The notes: generated by a model not told the origin, from the letters alone. A stretch of DNA of 64,000 nt from Aerococcaceae bacterium NML190073 (GCA_026131555.1 JAMXJH010000001.1:248001-312000), one strand, 5' to 3'. Counted from the stretch's first letter, positions 9,201 through 16,880 are shown. Translations and numbers: made by a program.

Positions 9201-12096
9201 CGCTCAAAATACTGTTATCTTCATATTTTGTACGATCCGTATCAAAGCTGATAACACGATTTGTCCCTATTGGTGCCGTTAAATCTTCACGTTCAATCGT
9301 ATACTTCCTTGCTCCTTGCATCGCATCAAAACTGATAGTTGCTGTATGCCCTGTCTTACGTTCTGCCACAACATTGGCAACGCGTCCGATGAACGATTCA
9401 AACGTTACCACATCTCCTTCGTTTGTCATAAGTTCAATGCGGTTTGCCTGTACTCGTTTCGGTGTTACAACCTCGCCGTTTACCTTCACAACAGCGTAAT
9501 CAACACTCGGGTAATCAATTTGAAGCGTACCGCCTTTATGTGCGGTCATTTTCATCGTAGTTAAAACTTTATCTTTCCACTTCATATCTACTTCAACATT
9601 GCCGCGTGCCATCAAACCGCTTACTTCACCTGTTCGCCACGCGTCCGGTAAAGCAGCCAACGGCGCAATGTATCCTGTATGTGATTGCAGAAGCATTTCC
9701 GTCATACCGCTGGTCGCACCGAAGTTCCCGTCAATTTGGAACGGCGAGTGTGTATCCCATAAGTTGTTGAGGGTCGAACCTCTTAACTGCTCTGATAACA
9801 AGCGATGCGCACGGTTCCCGTCCAATAGACGCGCCCATAAGTTAATCTTGTTGGCTTTAGACCATCCTGTCCCGCCGTCACCACGATGATTGAGCGTGTT
9901 GCGTGCCGCTTCAAGAAACTCCGGACGATCTTTACTGAATAGTGTTCCCGGGAATAGCCCCACTAATTCTGATACGTGGCGGTGTCCCGCTTCAACACCT
10001 TCACCTGTGAAGCGTTCTGTATCCTCCTCGTACCATTCTTTAATACGTCCTGCCTGATTGATATGAAGCGGTTTCAATTTGTCGAACTTCATACGAACTT
10101 CTTTAACGAATTCTTGATCCACCTTCAAAATATTTGCCGCTTCCATATAGTCATGGAACAATTGCCACACTAATGATTGGTCAAATGTGTTCCCAATGGT
10201 AATCGTACCATGTTCCGGTGAGTAAGACGGAGACGATACCCAACGGTCACTTGCTTGATCGTAATGCAAGAATGAATTCCAGAACTTCGCTGTTTCTTTC
10301 AACATCGGATAAATTTTCTCACGCAAAAATTCTTCATCCTTAGTGAATTTGTAGTAATCGTACACATTTTGCATAATCCAGGCGTTTGATGCCGGAGACC
10401 AACCCCAATAGTAACTCCAGCCCGGTGTTGTCCAACCGAATGGTGTTGCTTGTGTATGAGCGAGCCAACCATTTTCTTCACCTTCGCCTGAAACGATATT
10501 CGCATACTCCTTAGCGGCGATACGTCCGTAATAACGCAAATCGTCTACATAATTGATGAGCGGAAGCGCTGTCTCGGCAATATTCGTTGAATATACCGGC
10601 CAATAGTTCATTTGCAAGTTGACGTTCATATGGTAATCGGAATTCCAAGGTGGATTGTCCACTGCATTCCACACGCCTTGCAAGTTTGCCGGTAGGGCGT
10701 TGGTCTTGTTGCGTGAAGAAGTAATCATCAAATAACGCCCGTATTGGAAGAATAATTCCTCTAATTGCTGTCCTGATTGCATATTATAATTGCGCAATAA
10801 TTCATTCGTTGGTGTTGCAACCGTTTCTGAACTTGTAATATTTAATTTCACACGATTATAGAGCGTTTGATAATCTTCAACATGCGATTGGCGAATATCC
10901 GCATACGACTTGGCTTTCGCCGCATTAACCGTTGCCTTCACCGATTCTACTACATCGATATTTTGGCGGTAATTATTTTTCGGGTCTTGGGCAAAATTAG
11001 TCTTCGCATTCATTAATATAGTTGCATAACTTGCACCGGTAACCACTAATTTATCCTGTTCAACACGCAACAGTCCGTCAGTTTTGACACTGACAAAAGA
11101 CGCGAATTGCAACTGGTTATTATTAACAACCCCCGACAACAAAATACCATCTTCACTGTAGGTAACTGTCCCTGTTTTGAAGTTTGATTTTTGGTTTGAA
11201 TATTGACGAACTCTGCCCAAGCCGCCACCTACCATGTCGTCAGTCATCCGCATGGTCACTTCGAAATCTAAGGCTTTGTCCCCTGTCTTTTCGAAATGAG
11301 TGACCGATACGTCATCAGGGAAACTCACAAATGATTCCCGACGAAATTCCGTGCCGTCTTGCGTATACGCGGTTGAAGCAATCGCTGTCTTCAAATCGAG
11401 TTCACGACGGTAATCTGTGACACTCTCCAATGTCTTCTCTTGATTGGTAAAGTTGACATTGATATCCCCGAATGCCAAGTATCTGCCGTATTCTTGATTA
11501 TTCGGTCCTACTAATTGAGACTCCGCTAAACGCTTCGCTTCACGTAAGTTTCCGTTCTCCAAAGCTTCACGAATCGGCTGCAAAGCTGCATGGCGGTTCG
11601 GGAAATTTCCTCCGTTGTATGTGGTACTATCCGGAGTTGGACCGCCCGACCACAAAGTCTTCTCGTTGAATTGAATGCGCTCGGCTCCGACAAGTCCGAA
11701 CACTTTGGAACCTATCTCCCCATTACCAATCGGAAGACTTTCATGTTCCCAACCTTCGTATGTATTAGCAGCCGGACGATTATAATGTAGTTTATAATCA
11801 TTGTTATCCGCCATTGCTTCCTCAGTAGTTCTGCCTTCCGAATTGTTCTCTTCGGAAACGACTCCCGTGACCTCATTAGCAGGAGAATTGTTCACTTCTG
11901 CTTCTGTGACTTTCTCATCCGGCGCACGCTCCGCCACAACAGGTGAGGTTAACTCATTTTCTGTTGCTTCTGTTGCTTGTACAGTGTTGATTCCTATCAG
12001 AAACGATCCAATGGCGATCGAACACGTCCCGATGGTCAATTTCCGAATTGAGAAACGCGACTTCTTATCAAAAAGATGCTTCGTTTCTTTTCGCAT
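6259..12096 (-). CDS. Wall-anchored GH95 alpha-L-fucosidase with binding modules and G5 repeats
   Basis: A 1945-residue secreted protein. Numbers here count from an upstream ATG at 12102; the ATG at 12096, seven bases after GGAGG, is the better start. Order: YSIRK-type signal peptide (about 15-43); GH95 glycosidase (about 103-915) with the paired Asn of MNVNLQMN (493, 495), Glu630 in SPEHG and Asp791 in QIDGNFG, the equivalents of the catalytic residues of the bifidobacterial 1,2-alpha-L-fucosidase; a fibronectin-like stretch; two related jelly-roll-like modules (about 995-1125 and 1136-1270); four G5-like domains in two near-identical tandem units (1377-1698); a beta-rich domain; PDVKPDQP repeats; and sortase signal LPATG (1914-1918) with membrane segment and basic tail. 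It should release terminal fucose from host glycans at the cell surface. A cre-like site covers its promoter. Exact linkage specificity is inferred. Confidence 0.93.
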   Translation of the reverse strand: MRKETKHLFDKKSRFSIRKLTIGTCSIAIGSFLIGINTVQATEATENELTSPVVAERAPDEKVTEAEVNNSPANEVTGVVSEENNSEGRTTEEAMADNNDYKLHYNRPAANTYEGWEHESLPIGNGEIGSKVFGLVGAERIQFNEKTLWSGGPTPDSTTYNGGNFPNRHAALQPIREALENGNLREAKRLAESQLVGPNNQEYGRYLAFGDINVNFTNQEKTLESVTDYRRELDLKTAIASTAYTQDGTEFRRESFVSFPDDVSVTHFEKTGDKALDFEVTMRMTDDMVGGGLGRVRQYSNQKSNFKTGTVTYSEDGILLSGVVNNNQLQFASFVSVKTDGLLRVEQDKLVVTGASYATILMNAKTNFAQDPKNNYRQNIDVVESVKATVNAAKAKSYADIRQSHVEDYQTLYNRVKLNITSSETVATPTNELLRNYNMQSGQQLEELFFQYGRYLMITSSRNKTNALPANLQGVWNAVDNPPWNSDYHMNVNLQMNYWPVYSTNIAETALPLINYVDDLRYYGRIAAKEYANIVSGEGEENGWLAHTQATPFGWTTPGWSYYWGWSPASNAWIMQNVYDYYKFTKDEEFLREKIYPMLKETAKFWNSFLHYDQASDRWVSSPSYSPEHGTITIGNTFDQSLVWQLFHDYMEAANILKVDQEFVKEVRMKFDKLKPLHINQAGRIKEWYEEDTERFTGEGVEAGHRHVSELVGLFPGTLFSKDRPEFLEAARNTLNHRGDGGTGWSKANKINLWARLLDGNRAHRLLSEQLRGSTLNNLWDTHSPFQIDGNFGATSGMTEMLLQSHTGYIAPLAALPDAWRTGEVSGLMARGNVEVDMKWKDKVLTTMKMTAHKGGTLQIDYPSVDYAVVKVNGEVVTPKRVQANRIELMTNEGDVVTFESFIGRVANVVAERKTGHTATISFDAMQGARKYTIEREDLTAPIGTNRVISFDTDRTKYEDNSILSGHSYRYSVKAHLGNIVTASSDTSTIEAVKLIMDDRDPAIHYGSLYGNWSDSALYGGTEKYADLQGRPSATPEEATATLQFFGKGIEVYGLKTPNLGQAIVTIDGREVEELDFYATSASKKVLVGRYDGLEEGLHTLTIRVKPQHKGRQGERAKISLDYFKVLTDDPSIPEVLDDRDPRIQYGSEYKNWQDRQGILHESTEKYIDINGNPNADPSTTTMTLTFTGTGIRVYGIKSPQLGHAIVTIDGQPAERLDFYNQGSTLKKVLVGEYSGLANKEHTITIQLDPDSPQGRKKLSLDYFEILKPERVPVYAPKLTDVMPGDTTLKVTLPEGDWTAVYFMMPGIDTPIGLARDGSGGYILSNGGTVTTGEANSVNIELPSALIRTGEHGISAATLRDEEFSNVVTASIIVHTTELVDGDREAIDFTVETVTDDTKYTDYSEVRTPGVKGERLYKNRIHKVNDVIDESKTELRVESVVTRQPVNEVRVVGTKAIETSEELTREEVVAYTTERRNDDTIPVGEERVQTEGKNGTVRITIRKHYNKGNFVREEEVGREVTVQPVTQVVLVGTKGNVMTTELVDGDREEIDFTVETVTDDTKYTDYSEVRTPGVKGERLYKNRIHKVNDVIDESKTELRVESVVTRQPVNEVRVVGTKAIETSEELTREEVVAYTTERRNDDTIPVGEERVQTEGKNGTVRITIRKHYNKGNFVREEEVGREVTVQPVTQVVLVGTKKADKPQSEQIVYVDEPTGVKITISSSEPTVPSKFMIAHSEQPTDTTHPALIGRDYDLYDIELFDDEGNYVQLKHGATVEMPADAGKQIEHVYYLPEGGEAQSQTFRQKDGRVEFTVPHFSQYAIVYASSQPTPPTGGTTDAPKPDVKPDQPATPKPDVKPDQPAVPKPDVKPEQPVTPKPDTQSDQSVQDKKDRIISASTTDVATKSSADSKETLPATGEEATYAIFGAAALTILASVGLVVANKKEE
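7010..7482 (-). repeat. Tandem repeat copy of the G5-domain unit (C-terminal copy)
   Basis: This 473-bp stretch matches 7499-7971 with a 489-bp period (163 codons) and a single difference: T at 7451 against G at 7940, which gives Glu in one copy and Ala in the other. Each copy encodes two G5-like domains of the GH95 protein. Confidence 0.95.
7499..7971 (-). repeat. Tandem repeat copy of the G5-domain unit (N-terminal copy)
   Basis: Partner of the copy at 7010-7482, identical apart from one base. The near-identity even at silent positions points to a recent duplication or ongoing gene conversion. Confidence 0.95.
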
Positions 12097-12126
12097 AATC
12101 ATTCCTCCATTACATTTATTTGTCTT

Positions 12127-12154
12127 ATTACACCATACATTAAAGCGCTTACAA
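12127..12154 (-). promoter_or_regulatory. Promoter of the GH95 fucosidase gene
   Basis: On the minus strand TTGTAA (12154-12149) and TGTAAT (12132-12127) are 16 bases apart. TGG precedes the -10 box, and the start codon follows about 30 bases later. Confidence 0.5.
12140..12153 (-). promoter_or_regulatory. cre-like operator (CcpA) over the GH95 promoter
   Basis: The minus-strand sequence TGTAAGCGCTTTAA matches the cre consensus TGNAARCGNWWWCA at 13 of 14 positions and overlaps the -35 box. This fits catabolite repression of a glycan-degrading enzyme. Confidence 0.6.
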
Positions 12155-12252
12155 TTTGATTGAATTATCTTGCTAACTTAATGATATATATTGCTGAATT
12201 TCCCTGAATTGCACCTAAAAAGAGATCGCAACAGCAACAAGTGCGCTTACTA

Positions 12253-12651
12253 TCACACTTTATTACCGTTACCATCTCTATTACACTCGTCAATCACAAT
12301 CCCTTTACGAGCAAGATTTGATACACATTCTTGGTAATAATCATCATTGTGTTCCGGATAAATCGGTGTAGTCAACCTCACACAAGCCAGGTCAATATGC
12401 GGCACACAGATTTTGCCACGATAAGTCGCATCTTCCCAACGCGCATCCGGCCGGTAACCTCTACGTTTCATCTCAGTCATAATTAACCGATGATACTGGT
12501 ACAGCTTGTACGGAGAATGTTGAAAGACATAGTTGACAGTAGCATGCGATTTGCCCCAACCTTTTCCTCTCAATGCCGCGCACTCTCGATGCTGACCTAA
12601 TAATTGTTGCCGTGGCAAACGAGTAATCATTGCTTCGTGCCACAAACGCAT
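12253..12651 (-). CDS. Pyrimidine dimer DNA glycosylase-like protein (TIGR02328 type)
   Basis: A 132-residue protein starting MRLWHEAMITRLPRQQLLGQ and containing HRECAALRGKGWGKSHATVNYVF split over residues 21-43. This is the conserved core of the pyrimidine-dimer DNA glycosylase/endonuclease V-like family (Pyr_excise), which is widespread in Lactobacillales. The expected role is base-excision repair of UV dimers, but most bacterial members are untested. The ATG at 12651 has AAAGGAG nine bases away; the open frame extends upstream into the DUF1934 gene without support. It lies 20 bases after that gene and is probably cotranscribed with it. Confidence 0.8.
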   Translation of the reverse strand: MRLWHEAMITRLPRQQLLGQHRECAALRGKGWGKSHATVNYVFQHSPYKLYQYHRLIMTEMKRRGYRPDARWEDATYRGKICVPHIDLACVRLTTPIYPEHNDDYYQECVSNLARKGIVIDECNRDGNGNKV

Positions 12652-12671
12652 ACCACTCTCTCCTTTCAGCA

Positions 12672-13106
12672 TCAATCCGTATAGGTCAACACATAACGAT
12701 AATCGCCGACGGACGTATCGTCCACCAGCAACTGATAGTCGATCGTCAATCGTCGTCTGGTATGACCATTTTTTGCTTGCTCCCAACCCCAACGGATAGA
12801 AGATGTATGAATGGTTAGCAACAATACACCTTGTTCCGTGCGATATTGTGCTCGTGTAACTTGCTCAGGATTGAATCTTAATTGATTCCCGCCTTGCTTA
12901 ATCTCCACAATCCATTGATTCGCTTCCTCGCCAATTTGCCATTTCACAACAACTGGCTGTCCTTGTTCATTCTCATAACTCAATTTGGAAAAAGTTTCCA
13001 ACTCCAACAAGTCGCCAACGACTTGGAAGTGCCAATTATCTTGTTGTTTAGTGTCCGCATAGACAATGGATTGGTTCACTTTAATCTTTACTTGTTTCTT
13101 GCGCAT
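12672..13106 (-). CDS. DUF1934 family beta-barrel protein (YwiB-like)
   Basis: A 144-residue protein beginning MRKKQVKIKVNQSIVYADTK, with alternating hydrophobic strands, a GxLxLxTIHTSSIRWGWE-like segment and a C-terminal YQLLVDDTSVGDYRYVLTYTD. These match the DUF1934 (YwiB-like) family, small calycin-type barrels of unknown function that often lie near argS or other housekeeping genes. ATG at 13106 follows AAAGGAA by six bases. It is transcribed away from the lipoyl transferase gene from a divergent promoter region in which the two -10 boxes form one inverted repeat. Confidence 0.8.
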   Translation of the reverse strand: MRKKQVKIKVNQSIVYADTKQQDNWHFQVVGDLLELETFSKLSYENEQGQPVVVKWQIGEEANQWIVEIKQGGNQLRFNPEQVTRAQYRTEQGVLLLTIHTSSIRWGWEQAKNGHTRRRLTIDYQLLVDDTSVGDYRYVLTYTD

Positions 13107-13121
13107 GGTGTTCCTTTCTTT

Positions 13122-13151
13122 TTGCGTATTTATTAGTGTATCGGGTATAAT
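13122..13151 (+). promoter_or_regulatory. Promoter of the lipoyl-transferase/HD operon
   Basis: TTGCGT (13122-13127) and a perfect TATAAT (13146-13151) are separated by 18 bases. The TTG start codon lies about 43 bases downstream. Confidence 0.6.
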
Positions 13152-13157
13152 GAACTT

Positions 13158-13163
13158 ATTATA
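13158..13163 (-). promoter_or_regulatory. Extended -10 box for the DUF1934 gene
   Basis: TATAAT preceded by TGG on the minus strand, facing the plus-strand -10 box at 13146-13151 across a 6-base gap. The two form an inverted repeat, GGTATAAT-6-ATTATACC (13144-13165). Confidence 0.55.
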
Positions 13164-13193
13164 CCACACTTCGAATGAAAAGGAGGGCTTCGC

Positions 13194-14042
13194 TTGGCAG
13201 AAAGTTTCCCGTATTTAGCTAAACATCATTGGCTCGTGTTCGACGACCAATCTTTAACGCCTCCATTGACAGCAGACGAAGCACTCGCCTATCAAGACAG
13301 CTTTATTCGCTGGCTGCCAACACAACAAACCAATGCCACCGGAATCATTCATTTCTACCCAATCGAGGCGCCGACGATTTTGTTAGGGGCAAAAGACACG
13401 CGCTTAGCCGACTGGCGAAACGGCAGTCAGTTCTTGAGTGAGCAAGGATATCAGTTGAGTTTGCGTTCGCATGGCGGCTTGGCAGTTGTCTGCGATGAAG
13501 GAATTCTCAATATCGGTATGGCGAGTGACTTAACTCAATTTCCCTTATCCATTGACGACGCTTATGAGCAAATGGTACAGCTGATTCGTTTGACGCTCGC
13601 GCCATTGGGACTACACGTTGAAGCCCACGAAATTGCAGATTCTTATTGCCCGGGCACCTACGACCTCGTCATTAACGGTACAAAAATCGGCGGCATCGCT
13701 CAACGACGCTTCAAAAGCGGATTAACGACTGCAGCCTACATTAGCATTTGTGGTGACCAACAAACCCGGGCTCATTTGATTCGCAACTATTACCAAGTCG
13801 GACACGCAGACCGAAGTTATCCGAATATCAATCCGCAAGCGATGATTAGCCTTTCCGATTTATTAAGCATTCCCCTAAACGTTGCTGACTTCAAGCGATT
13901 GCTACTAGCAACCATTCAACAATACGCAACACTATCCGTCGGCGATTATGCCAATGAAGAATTACAGACTATTTTTGCAAAAATGTTCGCTGTCGCTACA
14001 AAGCGCAGCCAAACAATCCAACCTGATTACGAAAAGGAGTGA
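13194..14042 (+). CDS. Octanoyl/lipoyl transferase of the LplA/LipL family
   Basis: A 282-residue member of the biotin/lipoate protein ligase fold. RSHGGLAVVCDEGILNIGMA (about 91-110) and DSYCPGTYDLVINGTKIGGIAQRR split over 149-172 are the substrate-binding parts. Cys152 in SYCP and Lys164 match the catalytic Cys and conserved Lys of LipL, the amidotransferase that moves octanoyl or lipoyl groups from GcvH to other carrier proteins. I therefore favour LipL-type transfer over ATP-dependent ligation. The start is a TTG with AAGGAGGG ideally placed. It ends five bases before the HD-hydrolase gene, which has the same partner in several Firmicutes. Confidence 0.85.
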   Translation: MAESFPYLAKHHWLVFDDQSLTPPLTADEALAYQDSFIRWLPTQQTNATGIIHFYPIEAPTILLGAKDTRLADWRNGSQFLSEQGYQLSLRSHGGLAVVCDEGILNIGMASDLTQFPLSIDDAYEQMVQLIRLTLAPLGLHVEAHEIADSYCPGTYDLVINGTKIGGIAQRRFKSGLTTAAYISICGDQQTRAHLIRNYYQVGHADRSYPNINPQAMISLSDLLSIPLNVADFKRLLLATIQQYATLSVGDYANEELQTIFAKMFAVATKRSQTIQPDYEKE

Positions 14043-14046
14043 GTTT

Positions 14047-15414
14047 ATGACTTTATCACGCGAGAAAGTCTTTCGTGACCCCGTTCATGATTACGTGCAT
14101 ATCCAGGATAAAGTGATTATTGACTTAATCAACAGCCGTGAGTTTCAACGTTTACGGCGTATCAAACAATTGGGCACCTCCTCTTATACGTTCCACGGAG
14201 CCGAACATTCGCGCTTTAACCACTCGCTCGGCGTTTACGAAACCGCACGTCGCATTGCGGATAAGTTCGAGCGGAGTTTCCCTTCTCAAGCTGAACATGA
14301 CGGCTTATGGGATACGAGTGAACGCTTAATCGCTCTATGTGCTGCCTTATTGCACGACATCGGACACGGTCCCTTCTCTCATACATTCGAAGAAATTTTC
14401 AACACGAATCACGAGAAGTTGACCCAACTGATCATCACTTCTCCGGAAACGGAAATTAACCGCATTTTGCGTCGAGTAAGTGATGACTTCCCGGACAAAG
14501 TAGCCAGCGTTATCAACAAGACTTATCCGAATCAACAGGTGGTGCAACTGATTAGCAGTCAGATTGATGCCGATCGGATGGACTATTTGTTGCGCGACGG
14601 CTATTATGCCGGTGTCAGCTACGGCACCTTCGATTTAACACGAATTTTGCGTGTTATTCGCCCGTTCAATGATAAGATTGTCTTTGATTTCTCTGGGATG
14701 CATGCGGTAGAAGATTATATTATCAGTCGTTACCAAATGTATATGCAAGTTTATTTCCACCCTGTATCGCGCGGTATGGAAGAAGTCTTACAGAATCTTT
14801 TCTCGCGGGCAAAATATTGCTACTTACATAAACCGGAAGACATGCGCTATCCGATTGACTTCTTGAAGCCGTTCTTACTGGGTAACTGGACATTGCAAGA
14901 TTACTTAAAGTTGGATGATCATATTATGAGCAACTTTTTTGCACATTGGCGAGAAGATAATGACGCAATTCTGGCTGATTTAGCAAACCGTTTCCTCTGC
15001 CGCAAACCATTCAAGTCGATTATCGTCAATCCTGAAGAAAAAACCGAACTAGCGACCGCTGTTCGCGAGGTGTTGTTTGATGCAGGCTATGATGCCCAAT
15101 ATTATTTCGGCGAAAATAGTAGCTTCGACTTACCTTACGATTACTATCGCTTGGATGCCAAGACGAATCGCACTCAGATTGAATTAATTACGAAGAATAA
15201 TCAAATTGTCGAATTGTCGAAAGTCAGTCCGCTTGTTAATTCTCTTGCCGGTAAAGTGCGCGGTGACTACCGCATCTACTTCCCGAAAGAATTATTAGAA
15301 GATTTGCGAACCATCCCTGCGGATCAACTTAACGACAATCAACGTAAAGTATTGGTCGCTTACGCTAATGAGCGTAGCGATGACACACACCAAGTACAGC
15401 AGCGATTGTTCTAG
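14047..15414 (+). CDS. HD-domain phosphohydrolase, dGTPase/SAMHD1-like (YwfO type)
   Basis: A 455-residue protein with the HD metal site in order: His54 and His59 in AEHSRFNHSLGV, His103-Asp104 in LLHDIGHGPFSH, and a downstream Asp in QIDADRMDYLLRDG. This pattern is typical of the dGTP triphosphohydrolase-related YwfO/EF1143 group, whose enterococcal member hydrolyses dNTPs. The expected role is dNTP pool control in the cytoplasm. ATG at 14047 has AAGGAG upstream, inside the end of the preceding gene. A strong terminator follows, so this is a two-gene operon. Confidence 0.9.
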   Translation: MTLSREKVFRDPVHDYVHIQDKVIIDLINSREFQRLRRIKQLGTSSYTFHGAEHSRFNHSLGVYETARRIADKFERSFPSQAEHDGLWDTSERLIALCAALLHDIGHGPFSHTFEEIFNTNHEKLTQLIITSPETEINRILRRVSDDFPDKVASVINKTYPNQQVVQLISSQIDADRMDYLLRDGYYAGVSYGTFDLTRILRVIRPFNDKIVFDFSGMHAVEDYIISRYQMYMQVYFHPVSRGMEEVLQNLFSRAKYCYLHKPEDMRYPIDFLKPFLLGNWTLQDYLKLDDHIMSNFFAHWREDNDAILADLANRFLCRKPFKSIIVNPEEKTELATAVREVLFDAGYDAQYYFGENSSFDLPYDYYRLDAKTNRTQIELITKNNQIVELSKVSPLVNSLAGKVRGDYRIYFPKELLEDLRTIPADQLNDNQRKVLVAYANERSDDTHQVQQRLF

Positions 15415-15424
15415 TAACACTATT

Positions 15425-15470
15425 AAACGCCCATGAAACCAGGTCCATGCCTGTTTCATGGGCGTTTTTT
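15425..15470 (+). terminator. Strong rho-independent terminator after the HD hydrolase gene
   Basis: A perfect 15-bp stem (arms AAACGCCCATGAAAC and its complement) with a short internal loop is followed by T6. The A-rich opposite side could also stop minus-strand transcripts. Confidence 0.9.
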
Positions 15471-15489
15471 CAACTCCGTTCAGTACTCG

Positions 15490-16068
15490 TTAAAACATCC
15501 AAAAGCGATGCTTGTACGCTTTAATTTTCACCTTGGGATTGTGTTTTTTTACTATATCGACCCAGTCTTCAATTGGCACATCAAAGAAATCTTGGCTAAA
15601 TGTGTAAAATGACAACAAAGTACTTGTCTTTTCATTTTTTATGTAGGTAAAATATCCTCTGCCTCCTGGTAAAATTATTATGTTCCTAATTGAATCATAT
15701 TGACAGATTAAAGTTTTATCTTTCAATCCAAAAGATTTACGGGTTATCTCTATCAATCCATCCTCTTTATTAGGAACAAAAATAACTGTAATATACTTTT
15801 GTTGATTAAATATTGGAATGGGAAGGATAGAAACCAGCCACACTACTGTTTTCCCAATTATATAGGCAATAAGGGTAATCAATATAGCCAAAAAAATAAT
15901 TGAATTGCCGTACAATTCTATTTTTTCCAAAGTCCCTACACTATACATCATATAACCAAATGCAACTAATAATAAAACTAAGTCTAGTTTTCCAAAATAA
16001 GCACTTAATATATGGATGTTATTTTGATACGCTTTGAAAAAAGTGCACCTCATCTTTGTATGTTCCAT
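15490..16068 (-). CDS. Unknown membrane protein, AT-rich (192 aa)
   Basis: I do not recognise this protein. It has two hydrophobic segments (about 28-46 and 53-85, the latter long enough for one or two passes). A probable cytosolic domain follows with a strand-rich pattern: YITVIFVPNKEDGLIEITRK, then SIRNIIILPGGRGYF, then a C-terminal basic region. Codon choice is visibly more AT-rich than in flanking genes. The GGAG before the ATG lies over the stop codon of the 113-residue gene upstream (six bases away), so the two are translated together. It may be a recent acquisition; no function can be assigned. Confidence 0.65.
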   Translation of the reverse strand: MEHTKMRCTFFKAYQNNIHILSAYFGKLDLVLLLVAFGYMMYSVGTLEKIELYGNSIIFLAILITLIAYIIGKTVVWLVSILPIPIFNQQKYITVIFVPNKEDGLIEITRKSFGLKDKTLICQYDSIRNIIILPGGRGYFTYIKNEKTSTLLSFYTFSQDFFDVPIEDWVDIVKKHNPKVKIKAYKHRFWMF

Positions 16069-16074
16069 TATCTA

Positions 16075-16416
16075 TTAAGCTCCTTTATCTCTTCCTAATA
16101 AAAATTCTACTACTACAACTAACGTGACTGCTGCTACACCGATTCCTAAACTCTCAGCAATCAATACCGCAGCTCCAGCTGCCAGCAAAAATCCAGCGAT
16201 CGATGTTACCATATTTACAGCTGTTTCCCCATCTTGTCTATACAGATCTCGCCATTTTTCTTCCACTTCTACTCTCGGAACGATTGGTACATATCGTGGC
16301 ACTAAAATTGGTCCTATATCAGTCATTTCAATTTCAGTAATTAAATCAAAAGAAATTGTTGATTTATCCGATAATTGAACGCCTTTAAAAGAGTGGATAT
16401 ATCTCAGTCTTAACAA
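16075..16416 (-). CDS. Unknown small protein with hydrophobic C-terminal half (113 aa)
   Basis: First gene of an AT-rich pair. The N-terminal 65 residues are polar (LSDKSTISFDLITEIEMTD, then VPRYVPIVPRVEVEEKWRDLY). The C-terminal 45 residues are almost wholly hydrophobic and alanine/valine/glycine-rich (VTSIAGFLLAAGAAVLIAES onward), enough for two membrane helices. The start is uncertain: the longest frame uses a TTG at 16416 without a Shine-Dalgarno site, about 25 bases after a predicted transcription start from an extended -10 box at 16448-16453. I do not recognise a family. The composition recalls small membrane peptides, but no leader or modification genes lie nearby. Confidence 0.55.
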   Translation of the reverse strand: MLRLRYIHSFKGVQLSDKSTISFDLITEIEMTDIGPILVPRYVPIVPRVEVEEKWRDLYRQDGETAVNMVTSIAGFLLAAGAAVLIAESLGIGVAAVTLVVVVEFLLGRDKGA

Positions 16417-16447
16417 AAGATTAATATAATCAATTAATATCGCTTAA

Positions 16448-16453
16448 ATTATA
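16448..16453 (-). promoter_or_regulatory. Extended -10 promoter of the AT-rich gene pair
   Basis: TATAAT preceded by TATGC on the minus strand (TGnTATAAT), about 32 bases before the proposed TTG start. Confidence 0.5.
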
Positions 16454-16504
16454 GCATAATGAATCTCTATGACACTAGTTATTAAACATCTTAATGGTGG
16501 CTAT

Positions 16505-16533
16505 TTGGAATAAATTCAAAGATATGTTATAAT
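16505..16533 (+). promoter_or_regulatory. Promoter of the GlsB-like gene
   Basis: TTGGAA (16505-16510), a 17-base spacer and TATAAT (16528-16533) with an extended TGT in front; about 50 bases upstream of the start codon. Confidence 0.7.
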
Positions 16534-16583
16534 AAACTTGTATAGCCAAGTTGGTTATGCAAATAATTTATGGAGGTGGCATC

Positions 16584-16829
16584 ATGGGACTTTTATGGCA
16601 ATTAATTGTTGGTGGTGTTATTGGTTGGTTAGCAGGTAATATCATGAAACGTGATATCCCCGGTGGCGTTATCGGTAATATCATTGCAGGACTATTAGGT
16701 TCTACTATCGGAGGCTACTTATTCAAAGATTTCGGTCCGATTATCGGCGGAATGGCAGTTGTTCCTTCACTATTAGGCGCGATCATCCTTATTTTCGTTG
16801 TATCTTTCTTGTTGAAACGTAAAGGCTAA
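16584..16829 (+). CDS. GlsB/YeaQ/YmgE family stress membrane protein
   Basis: An 81-residue, glycine-rich integral membrane protein with three hydrophobic segments. Its conserved motifs are VGGVIGWLAG, IPGGVIGNIIAGLLGS and IGGYLF, which define the transglycosylase-associated/GlsB family. Members are induced by stress in enterococci and other Gram-positives; their biochemical role is unknown. The ATG at 16584 follows GGAGGTGG by five to six bases; an in-frame start further upstream lacks a site. The gene is monocistronic, with a consensus promoter before it and a strong terminator after it. Confidence 0.9.
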   Translation: MGLLWQLIVGGVIGWLAGNIMKRDIPGGVIGNIIAGLLGSTIGGYLFKDFGPIIGGMAVVPSLLGAIILIFVVSFLLKRKG

Positions 16830-16838
16830 TTATTGAAG

Positions 16839-16866
16839 GCGAAGGAAATTCCTTCGCTTTTTTTTT
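16839..16866 (+). terminator. Rho-independent terminator of the GlsB-like gene
   Basis: Perfect 8-bp stem (GCGAAGGA / TCCTTCGC), 3-base loop, then nine T. Confidence 0.9.
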
Positions 16867-16880
16867 GCGAAAAAATACCG

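Noticed and set aside
16075-16416. Circular bacteriocin precursor
   Set aside because: The hydrophobic end is suggestive, but there is no SpoIIM/DUF95 protein, ABC exporter or immunity gene of the known kind, and the N-terminal half is too long for a leader.
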